This document shows positions 10,297 through 20,136 of a stretch of DNA of 64,000 nt, one piece after another. The translations under genes and the position numbers were made by a program. Within the stretch, counting starts at the first letter, position 1; each line of letters begins with the position of its first letter. This DNA comes from Vibrio hippocampi (GTDB lineage: Bacteria > Pseudomonadota > Gammaproteobacteria > Enterobacterales > Vibrionaceae). The notes beneath the pieces are model-generated. The model ran no database searches, was not told the DNA's origin, and saw only the letters and a list, made by a program, of their open reading frames with translations. The stretch covers positions 1,550,001 through 1,614,000 of the forward strand of contig NZ_CAKLCM010000002.1 in the NCBI RefSeq assembly GCF_921292975.1, in the 5' to 3' direction.

Positions 10297-10316
10297 CCTA
10301 GGGATTTTTACCTAGG
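10297..10316. repeat. Two CCTAGG palindromes in the msrB-gapA intergenic region
   Basis: CCTAGG occurs at 10297-10302 and 10311-10316, 14 bp centre to centre, inside a slightly larger imperfect symmetry (CAACCTAGG ... CCTAGGAAAAGTTGG). It lies about 60 bp upstream of msrB and could be an operator. No known regulator fits. Confidence 0.35.
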
Positions 10317-10485
10317 AAAAGTTGGTTGTAGCACATTGTTAGCAAGAATGCACCAGTATGTACCCTGAGTGTTAACTTTATTTACCCATCGGGTTAATCA
10401 GTTCGTTTCACATGTTACAAAATGACTACTAAAGTTCAAAAAAGCACCATTTAATTCTAAGAGCGAACAAAATAGTCAGATTTTT

Positions 10486-10514
10486 TTGACTTTAGACAAA
10501 TTAACTCCGATTAT
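10486..10514 (+). promoter_or_regulatory. Predicted sigma70 promoter of gapA
   Basis: TTGACT (10486-10491), 17-bp spacer, GATTAT (10509-10514). A strong -35 and fair -10, about 75 bp ahead of the ATG. Near the start codon, AGTTG (10575-10579) and CAACT (10585-10589) can pair and leave the Shine-Dalgarno GGAG in the loop, which would keep it accessible. The remaining bases of the 10257-10593 gap show no ORF. Confidence 0.55.
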
Positions 10515-10530
10515 CTATTGAAGTTAATGA

Positions 10531-11589
<1,059 letters not shown>

Positions 11590-11615
11590 TGTAAGCTTTT
11601 AGCTGAATTTTGATT

Positions 11616-11643
11616 AAGGCGACTCATTGGGGTCGCCTTTTTT
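11616..11643 (+). terminator. Rho-independent terminator of gapA
   Basis: AAGGCGAC / GTCGCCTT stem, loop TCATTGGG, then a T-run. yeaD starts about 70 bp later, so it may be read-through or separately transcribed. Confidence 0.85.
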
Positions 11644-11710
11644 GTATCTGTGGTTTTTGCCCCTGTCCCAAACCCGTTTTCGGATTCACCTATTTTAAGG
11701 ATTCTTTAAC

Positions 11711-12595
11711 ATGGACTATGAAACCCTAGCTGTCATTTCGGCACTGTCAGATAACGTTACTGTTCGCCGACTTGATAATAATAAAATCGTGGTCATTCAA
11801 CACCCAAAAGCCAGCGCCGCTATTGCGCTTCATGGTGGTCATGTCCTCTCATTTAAGCCCGTCGGTGGACAAGAAACTATCTGGATGAGCAAGCAAGCGA
11901 TTCATGATGGCAAATCTGCCTTGCGTGGCGGTGTCCCTATTTGCTGGCCATGGTTTGGTCGCATTGGATCTCCTGCTCATGGTTTTGCTCGCAATAGCGA
12001 ATGGCAAATCGCGCAACATAGAGAAAACGACCATGGTGTCATTGTCAGTTTATCCCTGAGCGATTCCCCTGCTACCCGAGCCATTTGGCCGCACCAATTT
12101 GAATTGCGTCTTAATGTTGAAATCACTGAGCAACTGAAAATCTCTCTCGAAATCCACAACACGGATGACCATGCATGGAACTTCTCCGGTGCACTGCATA
12201 CCTATCTTAATGTGGCTGATATCCACCAGACTAAGATCACTGGAATGGGTAGCCACTATCTCGATAGTTTACAGCAAGGCAAGCTGTGCCTTGGTGGAGA
12301 AGAGTTGCAGCTTACAGACACCATAGACCGAGTTTATACTGATCCTGACGCTATGATTCAAGTTGAAGATAAACAACATCAACGTACGCTGTCTGTCACC
12401 AACTCCGGTCATAACTCTGCTGTATTGTGGAACCCTTGGCAACAAGGTGCCGAATCCATGGGTGATATGAACGATGACGGTTACTTATCGATGATCTGTG
12501 TCGAATCAACCGTACATGCCAATCACCTAGATCACGGTATCGAATTGCAATCCGGTGAAAGCCATACCTTAGCGACGACCATTTCGCTGTCATAA
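11711..12595 (+). CDS. yeaD: D-hexose-6-phosphate mutarotase YeaD
   Basis: 294 residues of the aldose 1-epimerase-like fold. The family interconverts alpha and beta anomers of glucose-6-phosphate and related sugars, which fits its place next to gapA. Family segments seen: LRGGVPICWPWFG (phosphate/sugar-binding loop), HTYLNVADI with the catalytic His, and CVESTVHAN with the catalytic Glu. Length is normal and the gene lies beyond the gapA terminator on the same strand. Confidence 0.92.
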   Translation: MDYETLAVISALSDNVTVRRLDNNKIVVIQHPKASAAIALHGGHVLSFKPVGGQETIWMSKQAIHDGKSALRGGVPICWPWFGRIGSPAHGFARNSEWQIAQHRENDHGVIVSLSLSDSPATRAIWPHQFELRLNVEITEQLKISLEIHNTDDHAWNFSGALHTYLNVADIHQTKITGMGSHYLDSLQQGKLCLGGEELQLTDTIDRVYTDPDAMIQVEDKQHQRTLSVTNSGHNSAVLWNPWQQGAESMGDMNDDGYLSMICVESTVHANHLDHGIELQSGESHTLATTISLS

Positions 12596-12689
12596 TCTCG
12601 CTTTTGCCTTTATCTGTTATCCCCTGCGATCTTGAGCTTCCCAGGGGATATGGGTAGACTGAGCAAAATTTTCATATCGAGCCTATTCC

Positions 12690-13508
12690 ATGCCTTATCA
12701 ATGCCCACTGTGTGAGTTGCCTCTGACTCGTTCAGATCGTAGTTTTGTCTGCAATAACAACCATCAATTTGACTGTGCCAAAGAGGGATATGTCAACTTA
12801 ATGCCTGTTCAGCACAAAGGTTCTAAAAACCCGGGCGACAATAAGGAGATGATGCAGGCAAGACGAACGTTCTTAGCTCATGGCTTTTACGCCCCTATGC
12901 GTGATAAAGTCGCTCAAACACTGACGCACTATTTAACGCCAAAGCAACATACCGTTCTTGATATCGGTTGTGGTGAGGGCTATTACACCAGCTATTTTCA
13001 GCAACACGCAGAGCAACAAGGGCATCAAAGCGATTATTATGGACTCGATATCTCTAAGGTCGCGATACGCTATGCCGCTAAGCGCTACCCTAATATCGAA
13101 TTTTCCGTCGCATCAAGCCATCGCCTTCCCTTTGCCGACAATAGCCTTGACGCCATTATCCGAATCTATGCCCCTTGTAAGCATGAAGAATTGCAGCGTT
13201 GCCTAAATGCACAAAGCATCATGATTACCGTGACGCCTGCAAGTCATCACCTGTATGAGTTACGTGAACTCATCTACCAAGACGTTAGGCTCCACAGCGA
13301 AGAAGCGGAACAAATTGACGGCTTTGAGTTAATTGATGACTTAAAGTTATCTTACCCGATGGACTTAACCGGGCAGCAAGCGGATGATTTGCTACAAATG
13401 ACCCCTTTTGCGTGGAAAGCTTCTCTAGAGTTGCGGGCATCATTAAAACAGCAATCATTGTTTATCTGCCAAGCGGATTTTACCATACGCATCTATCGAA
13501 AATCTTAA
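12690..13508 (+). CDS. rlmA: 23S rRNA (guanine-745-N1)-methyltransferase RlmA
   Basis: 272 residues. The N-terminal zinc finger is CPLC (4-7) plus Cys21 and the following His/Cys in CNNNHQFDCAKEGYVNL; the SAM-binding motif is VLDIGCGEGYY near residue 90, and APCK takes the place of the usual catalytic loop, as in the RlmA/TlrB family. The enzyme methylates G745 of 23S rRNA. It starts at 12690 with no close neighbour overlap. The 3' end abuts the Fur box of chaN. Confidence 0.93.
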   Translation: MPYQCPLCELPLTRSDRSFVCNNNHQFDCAKEGYVNLMPVQHKGSKNPGDNKEMMQARRTFLAHGFYAPMRDKVAQTLTHYLTPKQHTVLDIGCGEGYYTSYFQQHAEQQGHQSDYYGLDISKVAIRYAAKRYPNIEFSVASSHRLPFADNSLDAIIRIYAPCKHEELQRCLNAQSIMITVTPASHHLYELRELIYQDVRLHSEEAEQIDGFELIDDLKLSYPMDLTGQQADDLLQMTPFAWKASLELRASLKQQSLFICQADFTIRIYRKS

Positions 13509-13522
13509 TGATAATCACTTTC
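13504..13522 (+). promoter_or_regulatory. Fur box upstream of chaN
   Basis: The 19-mer CTTAATGATAATCACTTTC matches the E. coli Fur consensus GATAATGATAATCATTATC at 15 of 19 positions. It overlaps the end of rlmA and lies about 90 bp ahead of the chaN ATG, a normal operator position. Confidence 0.75.
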
Positions 13523-13613
13523 AATTTCATTGATTTAACTTAGGTTCTCTATTACCATTGAAGTATTGATCGCCTCTATGAATAGAGGCGAGTTAGACTG
13601 CGAGAACCCTAGA

Positions 13614-14564
13614 ATGAAAGCCCTTGTACCGACCCTAATGCTGGCACTCGTTGCCGGATGTTCCACCACCCCATCTAACCAAGCGAATCAAGCGCCAACC
13701 GAGCCAGTTGTGTCCTATTATGACTATCAACTCTATACACCTTTTGGGCAACCGATAGAGTTGGATAACCTGCCTCAAGAACTGCTCGACGCCGATATTG
13801 TGTTGGTCGGTGAGTGGCACACGCATACGGGTATCCATCGTTTTCAGACCGACTTATTACAAGCGCTCTCTCAAACCGGCGCTAAGCAAATTTTGTCAAT
13901 GGAGCAATTTACTCGTGATAAACAGACCATCGTTGATCAATATCTCGCGGGTGAAATTGGTGAACAGCCTTTGATTCAACAAGGCAATGCATGGCCAAAT
14001 TATCAAAGTGACTATCGCCCACTGGTAGAGTACGCCAAAGCCCAGCAGCTCCCTGTTATTGCTGCGAATGCACCAAAAAATTTAGTGCGATGCATTGGTA
14101 GAGAAGGAACGGCTTATTTAGACAAGCTTGATGATGGTGAACGCCAGTGGATTGCCAACAATATCGACACCTCCGACTCTCTCTACAAGGAGAAGTTTTT
14201 TGCATCCATGCACCATGGTTCTCCTGAACAAACCGAAAAACAATATGCAGCACAGTTGACGTGGGATGCAACGATGGCCGAGAGTATCGTGAACTATATT
14301 GACCAACATCCAGAGAGCAAAGTCATGCATGTCGCAGGGAAGTTTCACACTGAGCAAGGATTGGGAACGGCGGCACAGATTCATAAGCTCAACCCAAATC
14401 TCAAGCTTGTTATTATCACACCTAAAGCGGACATCTCTGATAATGATAGCGACTTCCAACTACAGGTATTAACGCCGCCGACACGCTATGTAAAGACAGA
14501 GAACCAAATGGCTGCATACAAAAAATTGGCGTCGCGCCATTCCGATTTGACGTGTAAACCCTAA
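13614..14564 (+). CDS. chaN: ChaN family haem-binding lipoprotein
   Basis: 316 residues from the ATG at 13614 (MKALVPTLML). The lipobox is VAGC (Cys 16). The ChaN core begins at DADIVLVGEWHTHTGIH, with the GE-x-H motif of the family, and includes MEQF and VIAANAPKNLVR further on. In Campylobacter ChaN is an iron-regulated outer membrane lipoprotein that binds cofacial haem. The Fur box just upstream supports iron regulation here. The 16-codon in-frame extension upstream is not part of a lipoprotein signal and is rejected. A strong hairpin terminator follows. Confidence 0.9.
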   Translation: MKALVPTLMLALVAGCSTTPSNQANQAPTEPVVSYYDYQLYTPFGQPIELDNLPQELLDADIVLVGEWHTHTGIHRFQTDLLQALSQTGAKQILSMEQFTRDKQTIVDQYLAGEIGEQPLIQQGNAWPNYQSDYRPLVEYAKAQQLPVIAANAPKNLVRCIGREGTAYLDKLDDGERQWIANNIDTSDSLYKEKFFASMHHGSPEQTEKQYAAQLTWDATMAESIVNYIDQHPESKVMHVAGKFHTEQGLGTAAQIHKLNPNLKLVIITPKADISDNDSDFQLQVLTPPTRYVKTENQMAAYKKLASRHSDLTCKP

Positions 14565-14573
14565 AAGCATTAC

Positions 14574-14625
14574 CCATATTCGTTTTGTGCGGTAATGTTC
14601 ACCGCACAAACGAATATGGCTTACT
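14574..14625 (+). terminator. Terminator of chaN with a long stem
   Basis: CCATATTCG...GCGGT (from 14574) pairs with ACCGC...CGAATATGG (to 14619), about 19 bp with a single bulged T, loop AATGTTC, followed by a T-rich run. The stem is longer than usual for a terminator. Confidence 0.75.
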
Positions 14626-14735
14626 TTTTGCACAGTTATTGATAAAGGGTTCAATCGGCAACAAGCACAATCTTTGTTTAAAGATTGCGCTCAATTGGTC
14701 GATGTAGTTTATGAATAGTAAGGTGGAGAGCCGAG

Positions 14736-15101
14736 ATGCAAACAGTAACCAATAATGTCGTCACTAACAGTGTCCCTGCGCCAACTTCTAATGTCACTGC
14801 CAAAGCGAGCGGTGATGCCCAAACAAAAATGGGCACAACCAACGGCAACACTTTGCCTTCTAGCAGCGGTGATTCCGTCACACTCTCTGAACAAGCAAAG
14901 TCCTTGCTTGCCGATGAGCAGAAACAGAAAGACGGCGATGAGTCACAAAGCATGCAGGATACGGTGACTTCATTCGCTCATGGAGCGCTTGGAATGGATC
15001 ACCCTGATGCTATTGATGAACAAGACGACAGTTCCTATTCCGCTGGTCAATACGCCTCAGCGGCAATTACCGTGGGATCCATTCTGTTAGCATTGGTCTA
15101 A
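14736..15101 (+). CDS. Hypothetical protein, Ser/Thr-rich with C-terminal hydrophobic segment
   Basis: 121 residues; I do not recognise a family. A good ribosome site (GGTGGAG, 7 nt spacing) supports the ATG at 14736. The first half is Thr/Asn/Ser-rich and probably disordered. At about residues 46-58 the run DSVTLSEQAKSLL resembles a motif seen in several small flagellar or motility-linked proteins (a D-S-V-x-L-S-x-x-A pattern), which is weak evidence. An acidic Gln/Asp/Ser segment follows, and the last ~20 residues (SAGQYASAAITVGSILLALV) could form a membrane helix or tail anchor. No signal peptide. It stands alone between the chaN terminator and a long AT-rich region. Location and role unknown. 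Confidence 0.6.
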   Translation: MQTVTNNVVTNSVPAPTSNVTAKASGDAQTKMGTTNGNTLPSSSGDSVTLSEQAKSLLADEQKQKDGDESQSMQDTVTSFAHGALGMDHPDAIDEQDDSSYSAGQYASAAITVGSILLALV

Positions 15102-15500
15102 TCAATATTGACGGTCAATAGCCGAATCCGACTTAGCCACACCAATCTGTATACGACTCATCTGCATCACTCACAGCCATTTAACTGCAATAGATGGCGA
15201 AAGTGCTTTTTTGTTGCACGTTTTTATTGATTTACATCACATTAATTAATTAAATGAACCTACCAAATACATTTCATAATATCTTGATTTTTATGGATAA
15301 TATTTATTATATACTATAACTTCAAATCAAAATTTGCCACTGTTAACCTTCTGAAATCCGTGCCTTTGTTATCACATTCACAGCCCAGTCAAGCAAACGC
15401 GCCCTACCGAAATTTAACATTTGAAACAAAATGTAAACACCCTACCATTGATTGCAATGCAACCAGTTTATCGAATCAATTAGTCATTACGGAAGATAAC
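15102..15500. other. AT-rich promoter region of the large lipoprotein gene
   Basis: About 400 bp without a believable gene, very AT-rich from 15220 to 15340. A CRP-like half-symmetric site, ATTGA-N6-TCACA, lies at 15226-15241: the right half is perfect, the left half has 3 of 5 bases. The in-frame extension of the downstream ORF (15360-15500) has no signal sequence and ends just before a GGAAG ribosome site, so I treat it as untranslated. Confidence 0.35.
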
Positions 15501-18500
15501 ATGAAACCAAATAAAATATCCCTTTCATTAGGGTTGGCAGGGATCGTCGCGCTTGCAGGCTGTAGTGACAGTGACTCGGAGAGCAGTACTAGCAACAGTG
15601 GTAACGCCTATAGCATTAAAGCGATCGATGGCTACCTACAAGGCGCTGAAGTTTGGCTCGACCTAAATAGCGATTTTGTCAAAGATGCCGATGAACCCAG
15701 CGCAACATCAGACGAAAATGGTGATGCCGTTCTTACCATACCAAATTCGATTTCTGACCCTACCCTCTACCCTGTTGTAGTAAAAGCAATCGCAAATCAA
15801 ACCGTCGATATCGATCACGGTGTGATTAAAACTGATTTTGTTATGTCAGCACCTGCCGGAGAAACCGACGTTACCCCATTATCCACTCTGGTTCATGTGA
15901 TCATAAACCAAACAGGCGCCAGCACCGATGACGCACAAGCAAAACAAGATGCAATAGAGCAAGTTGCAGAACAATTAGGTATCGACAGTGACAAAGTACT
16001 CGGTGACTTTATCGCTGATGAAGGTAAAGAAGATGCCGCGTTTGCGGCAAGTGCCATTGTCGCTTCCAAAGTGCTCCCACAAGACAGCGAAGACTTGATG
16101 GATGAGGGTTCGGTGCTTGATGGGGCTGAGCGTGCCAATGCCAACATCAAAAAAATCATCGATGATGTCAATCAAGATAACGAAAAAAACTTTGATGGTC
16201 TTTTTGATCCCGACACTGACACTGACCAAGATGGCGTGCCAGATGTAGTTGACGCGTTCCCTGACGATGCGCGCGAGCAGTATGACCTAGATGGTGATGG
16301 TACGGGTGATAATGCCGATCTTGATGACGATAATGATGGCACCAGCGATGTTGATGACCTATTCCCTACCGACCCCACAGAGAGCTTAGATACGGATGGT
16401 GATGGCGTTGGTAATAATACCGATACCGATGACGATGGCGACGGCTATTTAGATGCTAACGATGCGTATCCTCTCGATGCAACCTTATCTGGCGACCTTG
16501 ATAATGATGGTGTCGATAACCTAGTCGATGAATTCCCCAACGATGGTACTCGCGCCGGTGATAGTGACAGCGATGGTGTTGATGATCTTGACGATGCTTT
16601 TCCTGATGATGGCAGCAAAGCTGGCGACAGAGATCAAGATGGGTACGATGACCTAGTTGATGAGTATCCTGATGACGGAAGCAAATCAGGAGACGATGAT
16701 AACGATGGCGTCGATAACCTTGATGATTGGGCACCGCAAGATCCAAACGAATCGGCGGATAGCGATAATGATGGTTTAGGTAATAACGCCGATGACGATG
16801 ATGATAATGACGGTGTTAAAGATGAATTTGACAGTGCTCCTGAAGATGACACACAAGGCAATGATAACCATGCTCTAACTGCTCAATGGTTATATAACCA
16901 ATCACAAGTGTTCGCTTTAGGCAGTGATGATGAGTCGAGCTTGTTATTAGAAACCTTTGACGTGAATGGCTACACAGTAAGCACCAGCGCCATAGAGCAG
17001 GTTTTAGCCACTGGTGAGCTATTGGATCTTGGCATTGATTACTACCGCGACTACGTGTTGACGGTGAACGGTTGGACATCAGTCTCTGCCTATTCGATTC
17101 GTTACGCTGATAGTGTACTGACCGCTTATCCAACCGATGCACCTAATCTTTCCTACCGACTGACTGGCGAGTTGATGGATCTTGCCGGAATGAATGTGGG
17201 AGATTACATCGAAGATATTTGGTCGAGCATTTCTGATGATTCTGCGGAGTTCTCTACCGACTCCTTTGTTGCCTACTTTGATATTACCCCTGAGCAAGAT
17301 ATCTATACCCTTTGGTCTAGCAGACCTTATCTACTCGCCGGTGACGGTGGTATGTCAGATGGTTACGAATCAACATCACTTGATGACCTTATCACTGGGA
17401 TCTCAGCAGGTGATTCGGTTTCAACTGGTGTGGTTAAAGCCGTTATGATCGGCGATGAAGCCGCAGTTGAACTAGTCAGTGACGGCACCGCGAACTATTA
17501 CACTATGGGGTGGAGTAATACTGGTCTGGCAACAATTGACGGCACGAGCACATGGACTCGTAGCACGATGAACGGAGAAGAAGTACTCACATTTACCGTA
17601 CCTAACGCTGTTATAAATGAATGGGGTGAGCGTTGGTATGAGAGTTCTGCAACTCTCCTATACGGTGAGATGGATGATAGGGTGTTACAAGGTGCTGTAA
17701 GATCTGCCGACATGACACTAGAGGGCGATAAAATTAGTCTTTTGTCTGAGTCAGTGAAAGAGCAAATTCTCGCTATTGCCGATATCCCACGCAGTACCTG
17801 CTATGAAGGCGATACTGATGAACAGCCAACCTTTGCTGATTTCGAAAATAGCATTGCCGCCTGCGGCGGAATTGAGTCAGAATTTACTCCAGATATGCTT
17901 GAAGGCATGACTTTCCAGCGCTTCCGCTCTGATGGCTCAAGCAGAGAATATACCTTTGCAGCCAATGGAGACCTGAACGTAGCGAAAAGCGGAATCTATG
18001 CTTACACCGATAGTTGGAGCATAGAAAATGGCTATGTAAAAATCACCGACGATGCTGACTATGTTTGGTACTTGGCGCTGATGTTGTCTGAAAATTCGAG
18101 TTGGTCACTTAAAACCTTTGAAGAATGGCAAGAAGATGGACAGCAATACAGTCTCATTTGGTCAACGGTGGTATCACAATATGATATGCCTGTCTGCGCC
18201 TTCCCTGAAAGCGAGAACCAGACTGAGACTGACTTCCTCGATACCCTTGCTACCTATGAAGAATGTACAGGTGAAGCCGTCCAACTCACTGAAGACGACC
18301 TAGCGGGCAAAACACTAATGCGAACCAACAGTCGTGGTGAAATTCGGGCTTATGAGTTTAGTGCCAACGATGATTCTGGTATCTACTACCAAAACGCTGC
18401 TGCAAGTGGTCGTTTCGGTTGGCGTATTGAAGACAATAATCGTGTTGAACTCTACAGTTATGGCTCGCCAAATGATGTTTGGAGCGTGGTCATATTGCTC

Positions 18501-19079
18501 GGTCAAAATGATTCCCTTAGTGAGTTTATTGTTCACTATTCACCGCAAGATATGGAAGTTTGGTCTGATGATTACTACGACGTCACCAACTCTCAAGTGA
18601 GCTACTGTGCTATCGGTGACACCATGTGGGATGATGAAAATGATATACCTTTGACCACAGGTTCTTTTGATGACTACTTAGAGGCCGTTAATGGTTGCCG
18701 TGAAGACACTGGAACGACTGCATGGTTTAGTAATGAATTTTTCGAACTGGACTATGTGGTGACGACTTTTGCTGACACGGGTGATGGAGAGACTTACCAA
18801 TTCTTGAGCGATGGGACGGGGCAATATTCAGATGGGGAACAAGATTTCTCGTTTACATGGGAAATCGACAGCGAAAACGACCTACTCGTCGTGACCATTG
18901 AATACGGTGACTTGACCTCAATTGACTATATGGCACTGGTTGAAACCAACGGTACTAGCCTATCATTGAAGAATATGTCCAAAGCCAATGCTGAGGGTTG
19001 GCCTGGAATTGGCGAAGATGATGAAGGTGATATCTGGGGCAATATTTATCACGTAAGTTTGGAAGTTCTCGACCTGTAA
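15501..19079 (+). CDS. Large acidic lipoprotein with thrombospondin type 3-like repeats and three C-terminal modules
   Basis: 1192 residues from the ATG at 15501 (GGAAG ribosome site). Lipobox ALAGC (Cys about 21) predicts membrane anchoring. Residues ~35-75 (IDGYLQGAEVWLDLN...) read like a Cna-B/carboxypeptidase-type surface domain common in Vibrio and Shewanella lipoproteins. From ~235 to 455 there are about 8-10 Asp-rich units (D-x-D-x-DG-x-x-D, often ending in FPDD), the thrombospondin type 3 pattern that binds calcium. The middle (455-766) is unfamiliar beta-rich sequence. The C-terminal 426 residues are three modules starting at Cys767, Cys899 and Cys1036, each with a second Cys 20-35 residues later. 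Role unknown; adhesion or a surface scaffold is inference. Terminator downstream. Confidence 0.85.
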   Translation: MKPNKISLSLGLAGIVALAGCSDSDSESSTSNSGNAYSIKAIDGYLQGAEVWLDLNSDFVKDADEPSATSDENGDAVLTIPNSISDPTLYPVVVKAIANQTVDIDHGVIKTDFVMSAPAGETDVTPLSTLVHVIINQTGASTDDAQAKQDAIEQVAEQLGIDSDKVLGDFIADEGKEDAAFAASAIVASKVLPQDSEDLMDEGSVLDGAERANANIKKIIDDVNQDNEKNFDGLFDPDTDTDQDGVPDVVDAFPDDAREQYDLDGDGTGDNADLDDDNDGTSDVDDLFPTDPTESLDTDGDGVGNNTDTDDDGDGYLDANDAYPLDATLSGDLDNDGVDNLVDEFPNDGTRAGDSDSDGVDDLDDAFPDDGSKAGDRDQDGYDDLVDEYPDDGSKSGDDDNDGVDNLDDWAPQDPNESADSDNDGLGNNADDDDDNDGVKDEFDSAPEDDTQGNDNHALTAQWLYNQSQVFALGSDDESSLLLETFDVNGYTVSTSAIEQVLATGELLDLGIDYYRDYVLTVNGWTSVSAYSIRYADSVLTAYPTDAPNLSYRLTGELMDLAGMNVGDYIEDIWSSISDDSAEFSTDSFVAYFDITPEQDIYTLWSSRPYLLAGDGGMSDGYESTSLDDLITGISAGDSVSTGVVKAVMIGDEAAVELVSDGTANYYTMGWSNTGLATIDGTSTWTRSTMNGEEVLTFTVPNAVINEWGERWYESSATLLYGEMDDRVLQGAVRSADMTLEGDKISLLSESVKEQILAIADIPRSTCYEGDTDEQPTFADFENSIAACGGIESEFTPDMLEGMTFQRFRSDGSSREYTFAANGDLNVAKSGIYAYTDSWSIENGYVKITDDADYVWYLALMLSENSSWSLKTFEEWQEDGQQYSLIWSTVVSQYDMPVCAFPESENQTETDFLDTLATYEECTGEAVQLTEDDLAGKTLMRTNSRGEIRAYEFSANDDSGIYYQNAAASGRFGWRIEDNNRVELYSYGSPNDVWSVVILLGQNDSLSEFIVHYSPQDMEVWSDDYYDVTNSQVSYCAIGDTMWDDENDIPLTTGSFDDYLEAVNGCREDTGTTAWFSNEFFELDYVVTTFADTGDGETYQFLSDGTGQYSDGEQDFSFTWEIDSENDLLVVTIEYGDLTSIDYMALVETNGTSLSLKNMSKANAEGWPGIGEDDEGDIWGNIYHVSLEVLDL

Positions 19080-19100
19080 TTCGTCACCCTATCACGAATA

Positions 19101-19138
19101 AATCGGCTACGCGGAGTCTAACAGCGTAGTCGATTTTC
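19101..19138. terminator. Hairpin terminator after the large lipoprotein gene
   Basis: AATCGGCTACGC pairs with GCGTAGTCGATT (one mismatch) and is followed by TTTTC on the plus strand; an A/T-rich flank on the other side may serve the convergent ycgN gene. Confidence 0.65.
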
Positions 19139-19146
19139 TATTTGTA

Positions 19147-19596
19147 TCAGCGCTTTTGCGCATGGGAAGGTAAATTCAATATGTGGTCTTCCCAATCCAC
19201 AACATCAATTTCGTACACGACTTGGTTGCGCACGCTCTCGCCCGCCGCATGCATCGCTGACTTTGAGCCCGTGATAAGAGGGTGCCACACTGGGAGAGTT
19301 TTCTCTTCGGCAAGTAAGCGATAAGAGCAGGTTTCTGGCAACCAATTAAATTGATCAATCTTGTCGCGTGTCAGTTTTAAACACTCTTCACCAGACTTGA
19401 ATCGATTGGGGTAATCTTTACAGGAACAGGTTTTACTGTTTAACCAACTGCAAGCCACATTGGTGTAATACACTTCGTCGGTATCTTCGTCCATCAGTTT
19501 ATGCAGACAGCACTTACCACAACCATCACAAAGCGATTCCCATTGCTCTTCACTCATCTGTTCTAAAGAAAGGGTTTCCCAAAACGGTTTGCTCAT
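19147..19596 (-). CDS. ycgN: UPF0260 family cysteine-cluster protein YcgN
   Basis: 149 residues beginning [20 protein letters not shown], typical of YcgN. The CxxCxxCC cluster is LCDGCGKCC at about 22-30, with further cysteines in [12 protein letters not shown] and ETCSYR that may complete a metal site. Biochemical function is unknown. It is transcribed away from a second CxxCxxCC gene at 19745 across a 150-bp gap. ATG at 19596. Confidence 0.9.
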   Translation of the reverse strand: MSKPFWETLSLEQMSEEQWESLCDGCGKCCLHKLMDEDTDEVYYTNVACSWLNSKTCSCKDYPNRFKSGEECLKLTRDKIDQFNWLPETCSYRLLAEEKTLPVWHPLITGSKSAMHAAGESVRNQVVYEIDVVDWEDHILNLPSHAQKR

Positions 19597-19744
19597 GATT
19601 CGATACCTTGTGTGAAATTGAGCCGTTTTATACCGTTACTAGCAACAAACTTCAAGTACTTCTCTTACTCTGCTTACCGTAGGGTCTTGACTCAAACGAT
19701 GCATATTCATACACTGCGCAGCCCATTTAAATAAGGTGTACACG

Positions 19745-19975
19745 ATGGATTGCCGATTAGGTTGTGGTGCTTGTTGTATTGCACCGTCAATAAGCTCACT
19801 CAATAAACCTGCCAATACTCGCTGTCAGTATCTGGACAGCCGCAATCTTTGCTCGCTATTTGGGAAACCGCAACGTCCTAAAGTATGTGGTGATTTTAAA
19901 CCGGAAGCGGATATTTGTGGCACTTCCAACCAACAAGCGATGGACAACCTTATCTATCTTGAATCGGTCACCTAG
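19745..19975 (+). CDS. YkgJ-type CxxCxxCC cysteine-cluster protein
   Basis: 76 residues from the ATG at 19745 (AAGG ribosome site 8 nt upstream; an in-frame GTG at 19736 overlaps that site and is rejected). The CxxCxxCC motif is LGCGACC near residue 9, then TRCQYL, NLCSLFG, RPKVCGDF and DICG, so nine cysteines in 76 residues. The family (PF03692) is thought to bind a zinc or iron cofactor; role unknown. Divergent from ycgN of the same family. Confidence 0.85.
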   Translation: MDCRLGCGACCIAPSISSLNKPANTRCQYLDSRNLCSLFGKPQRPKVCGDFKPEADICGTSNQQAMDNLIYLESVT

Positions 19976-20136
19976 TTTACTCCGGTTTAACCCTAGCACT
20001 ATCACCAATTCGCTCCTGACCATTTTTGTCGACGCTTTGCGACACTGTTTTTTTATCGCACCCCTCTCTTTGGCAAGCCCAATTTAATGAACTATGTTTC
20101 TTACAGGAACAAACATATTTTCTACAAGGAATGACT

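Noticed and set aside
15360..15500. In-frame extension ahead of the large lipoprotein
   Set aside because: It has no signal sequence, while the ATG at 15501 follows a good ribosome site and begins a textbook lipoprotein signal.
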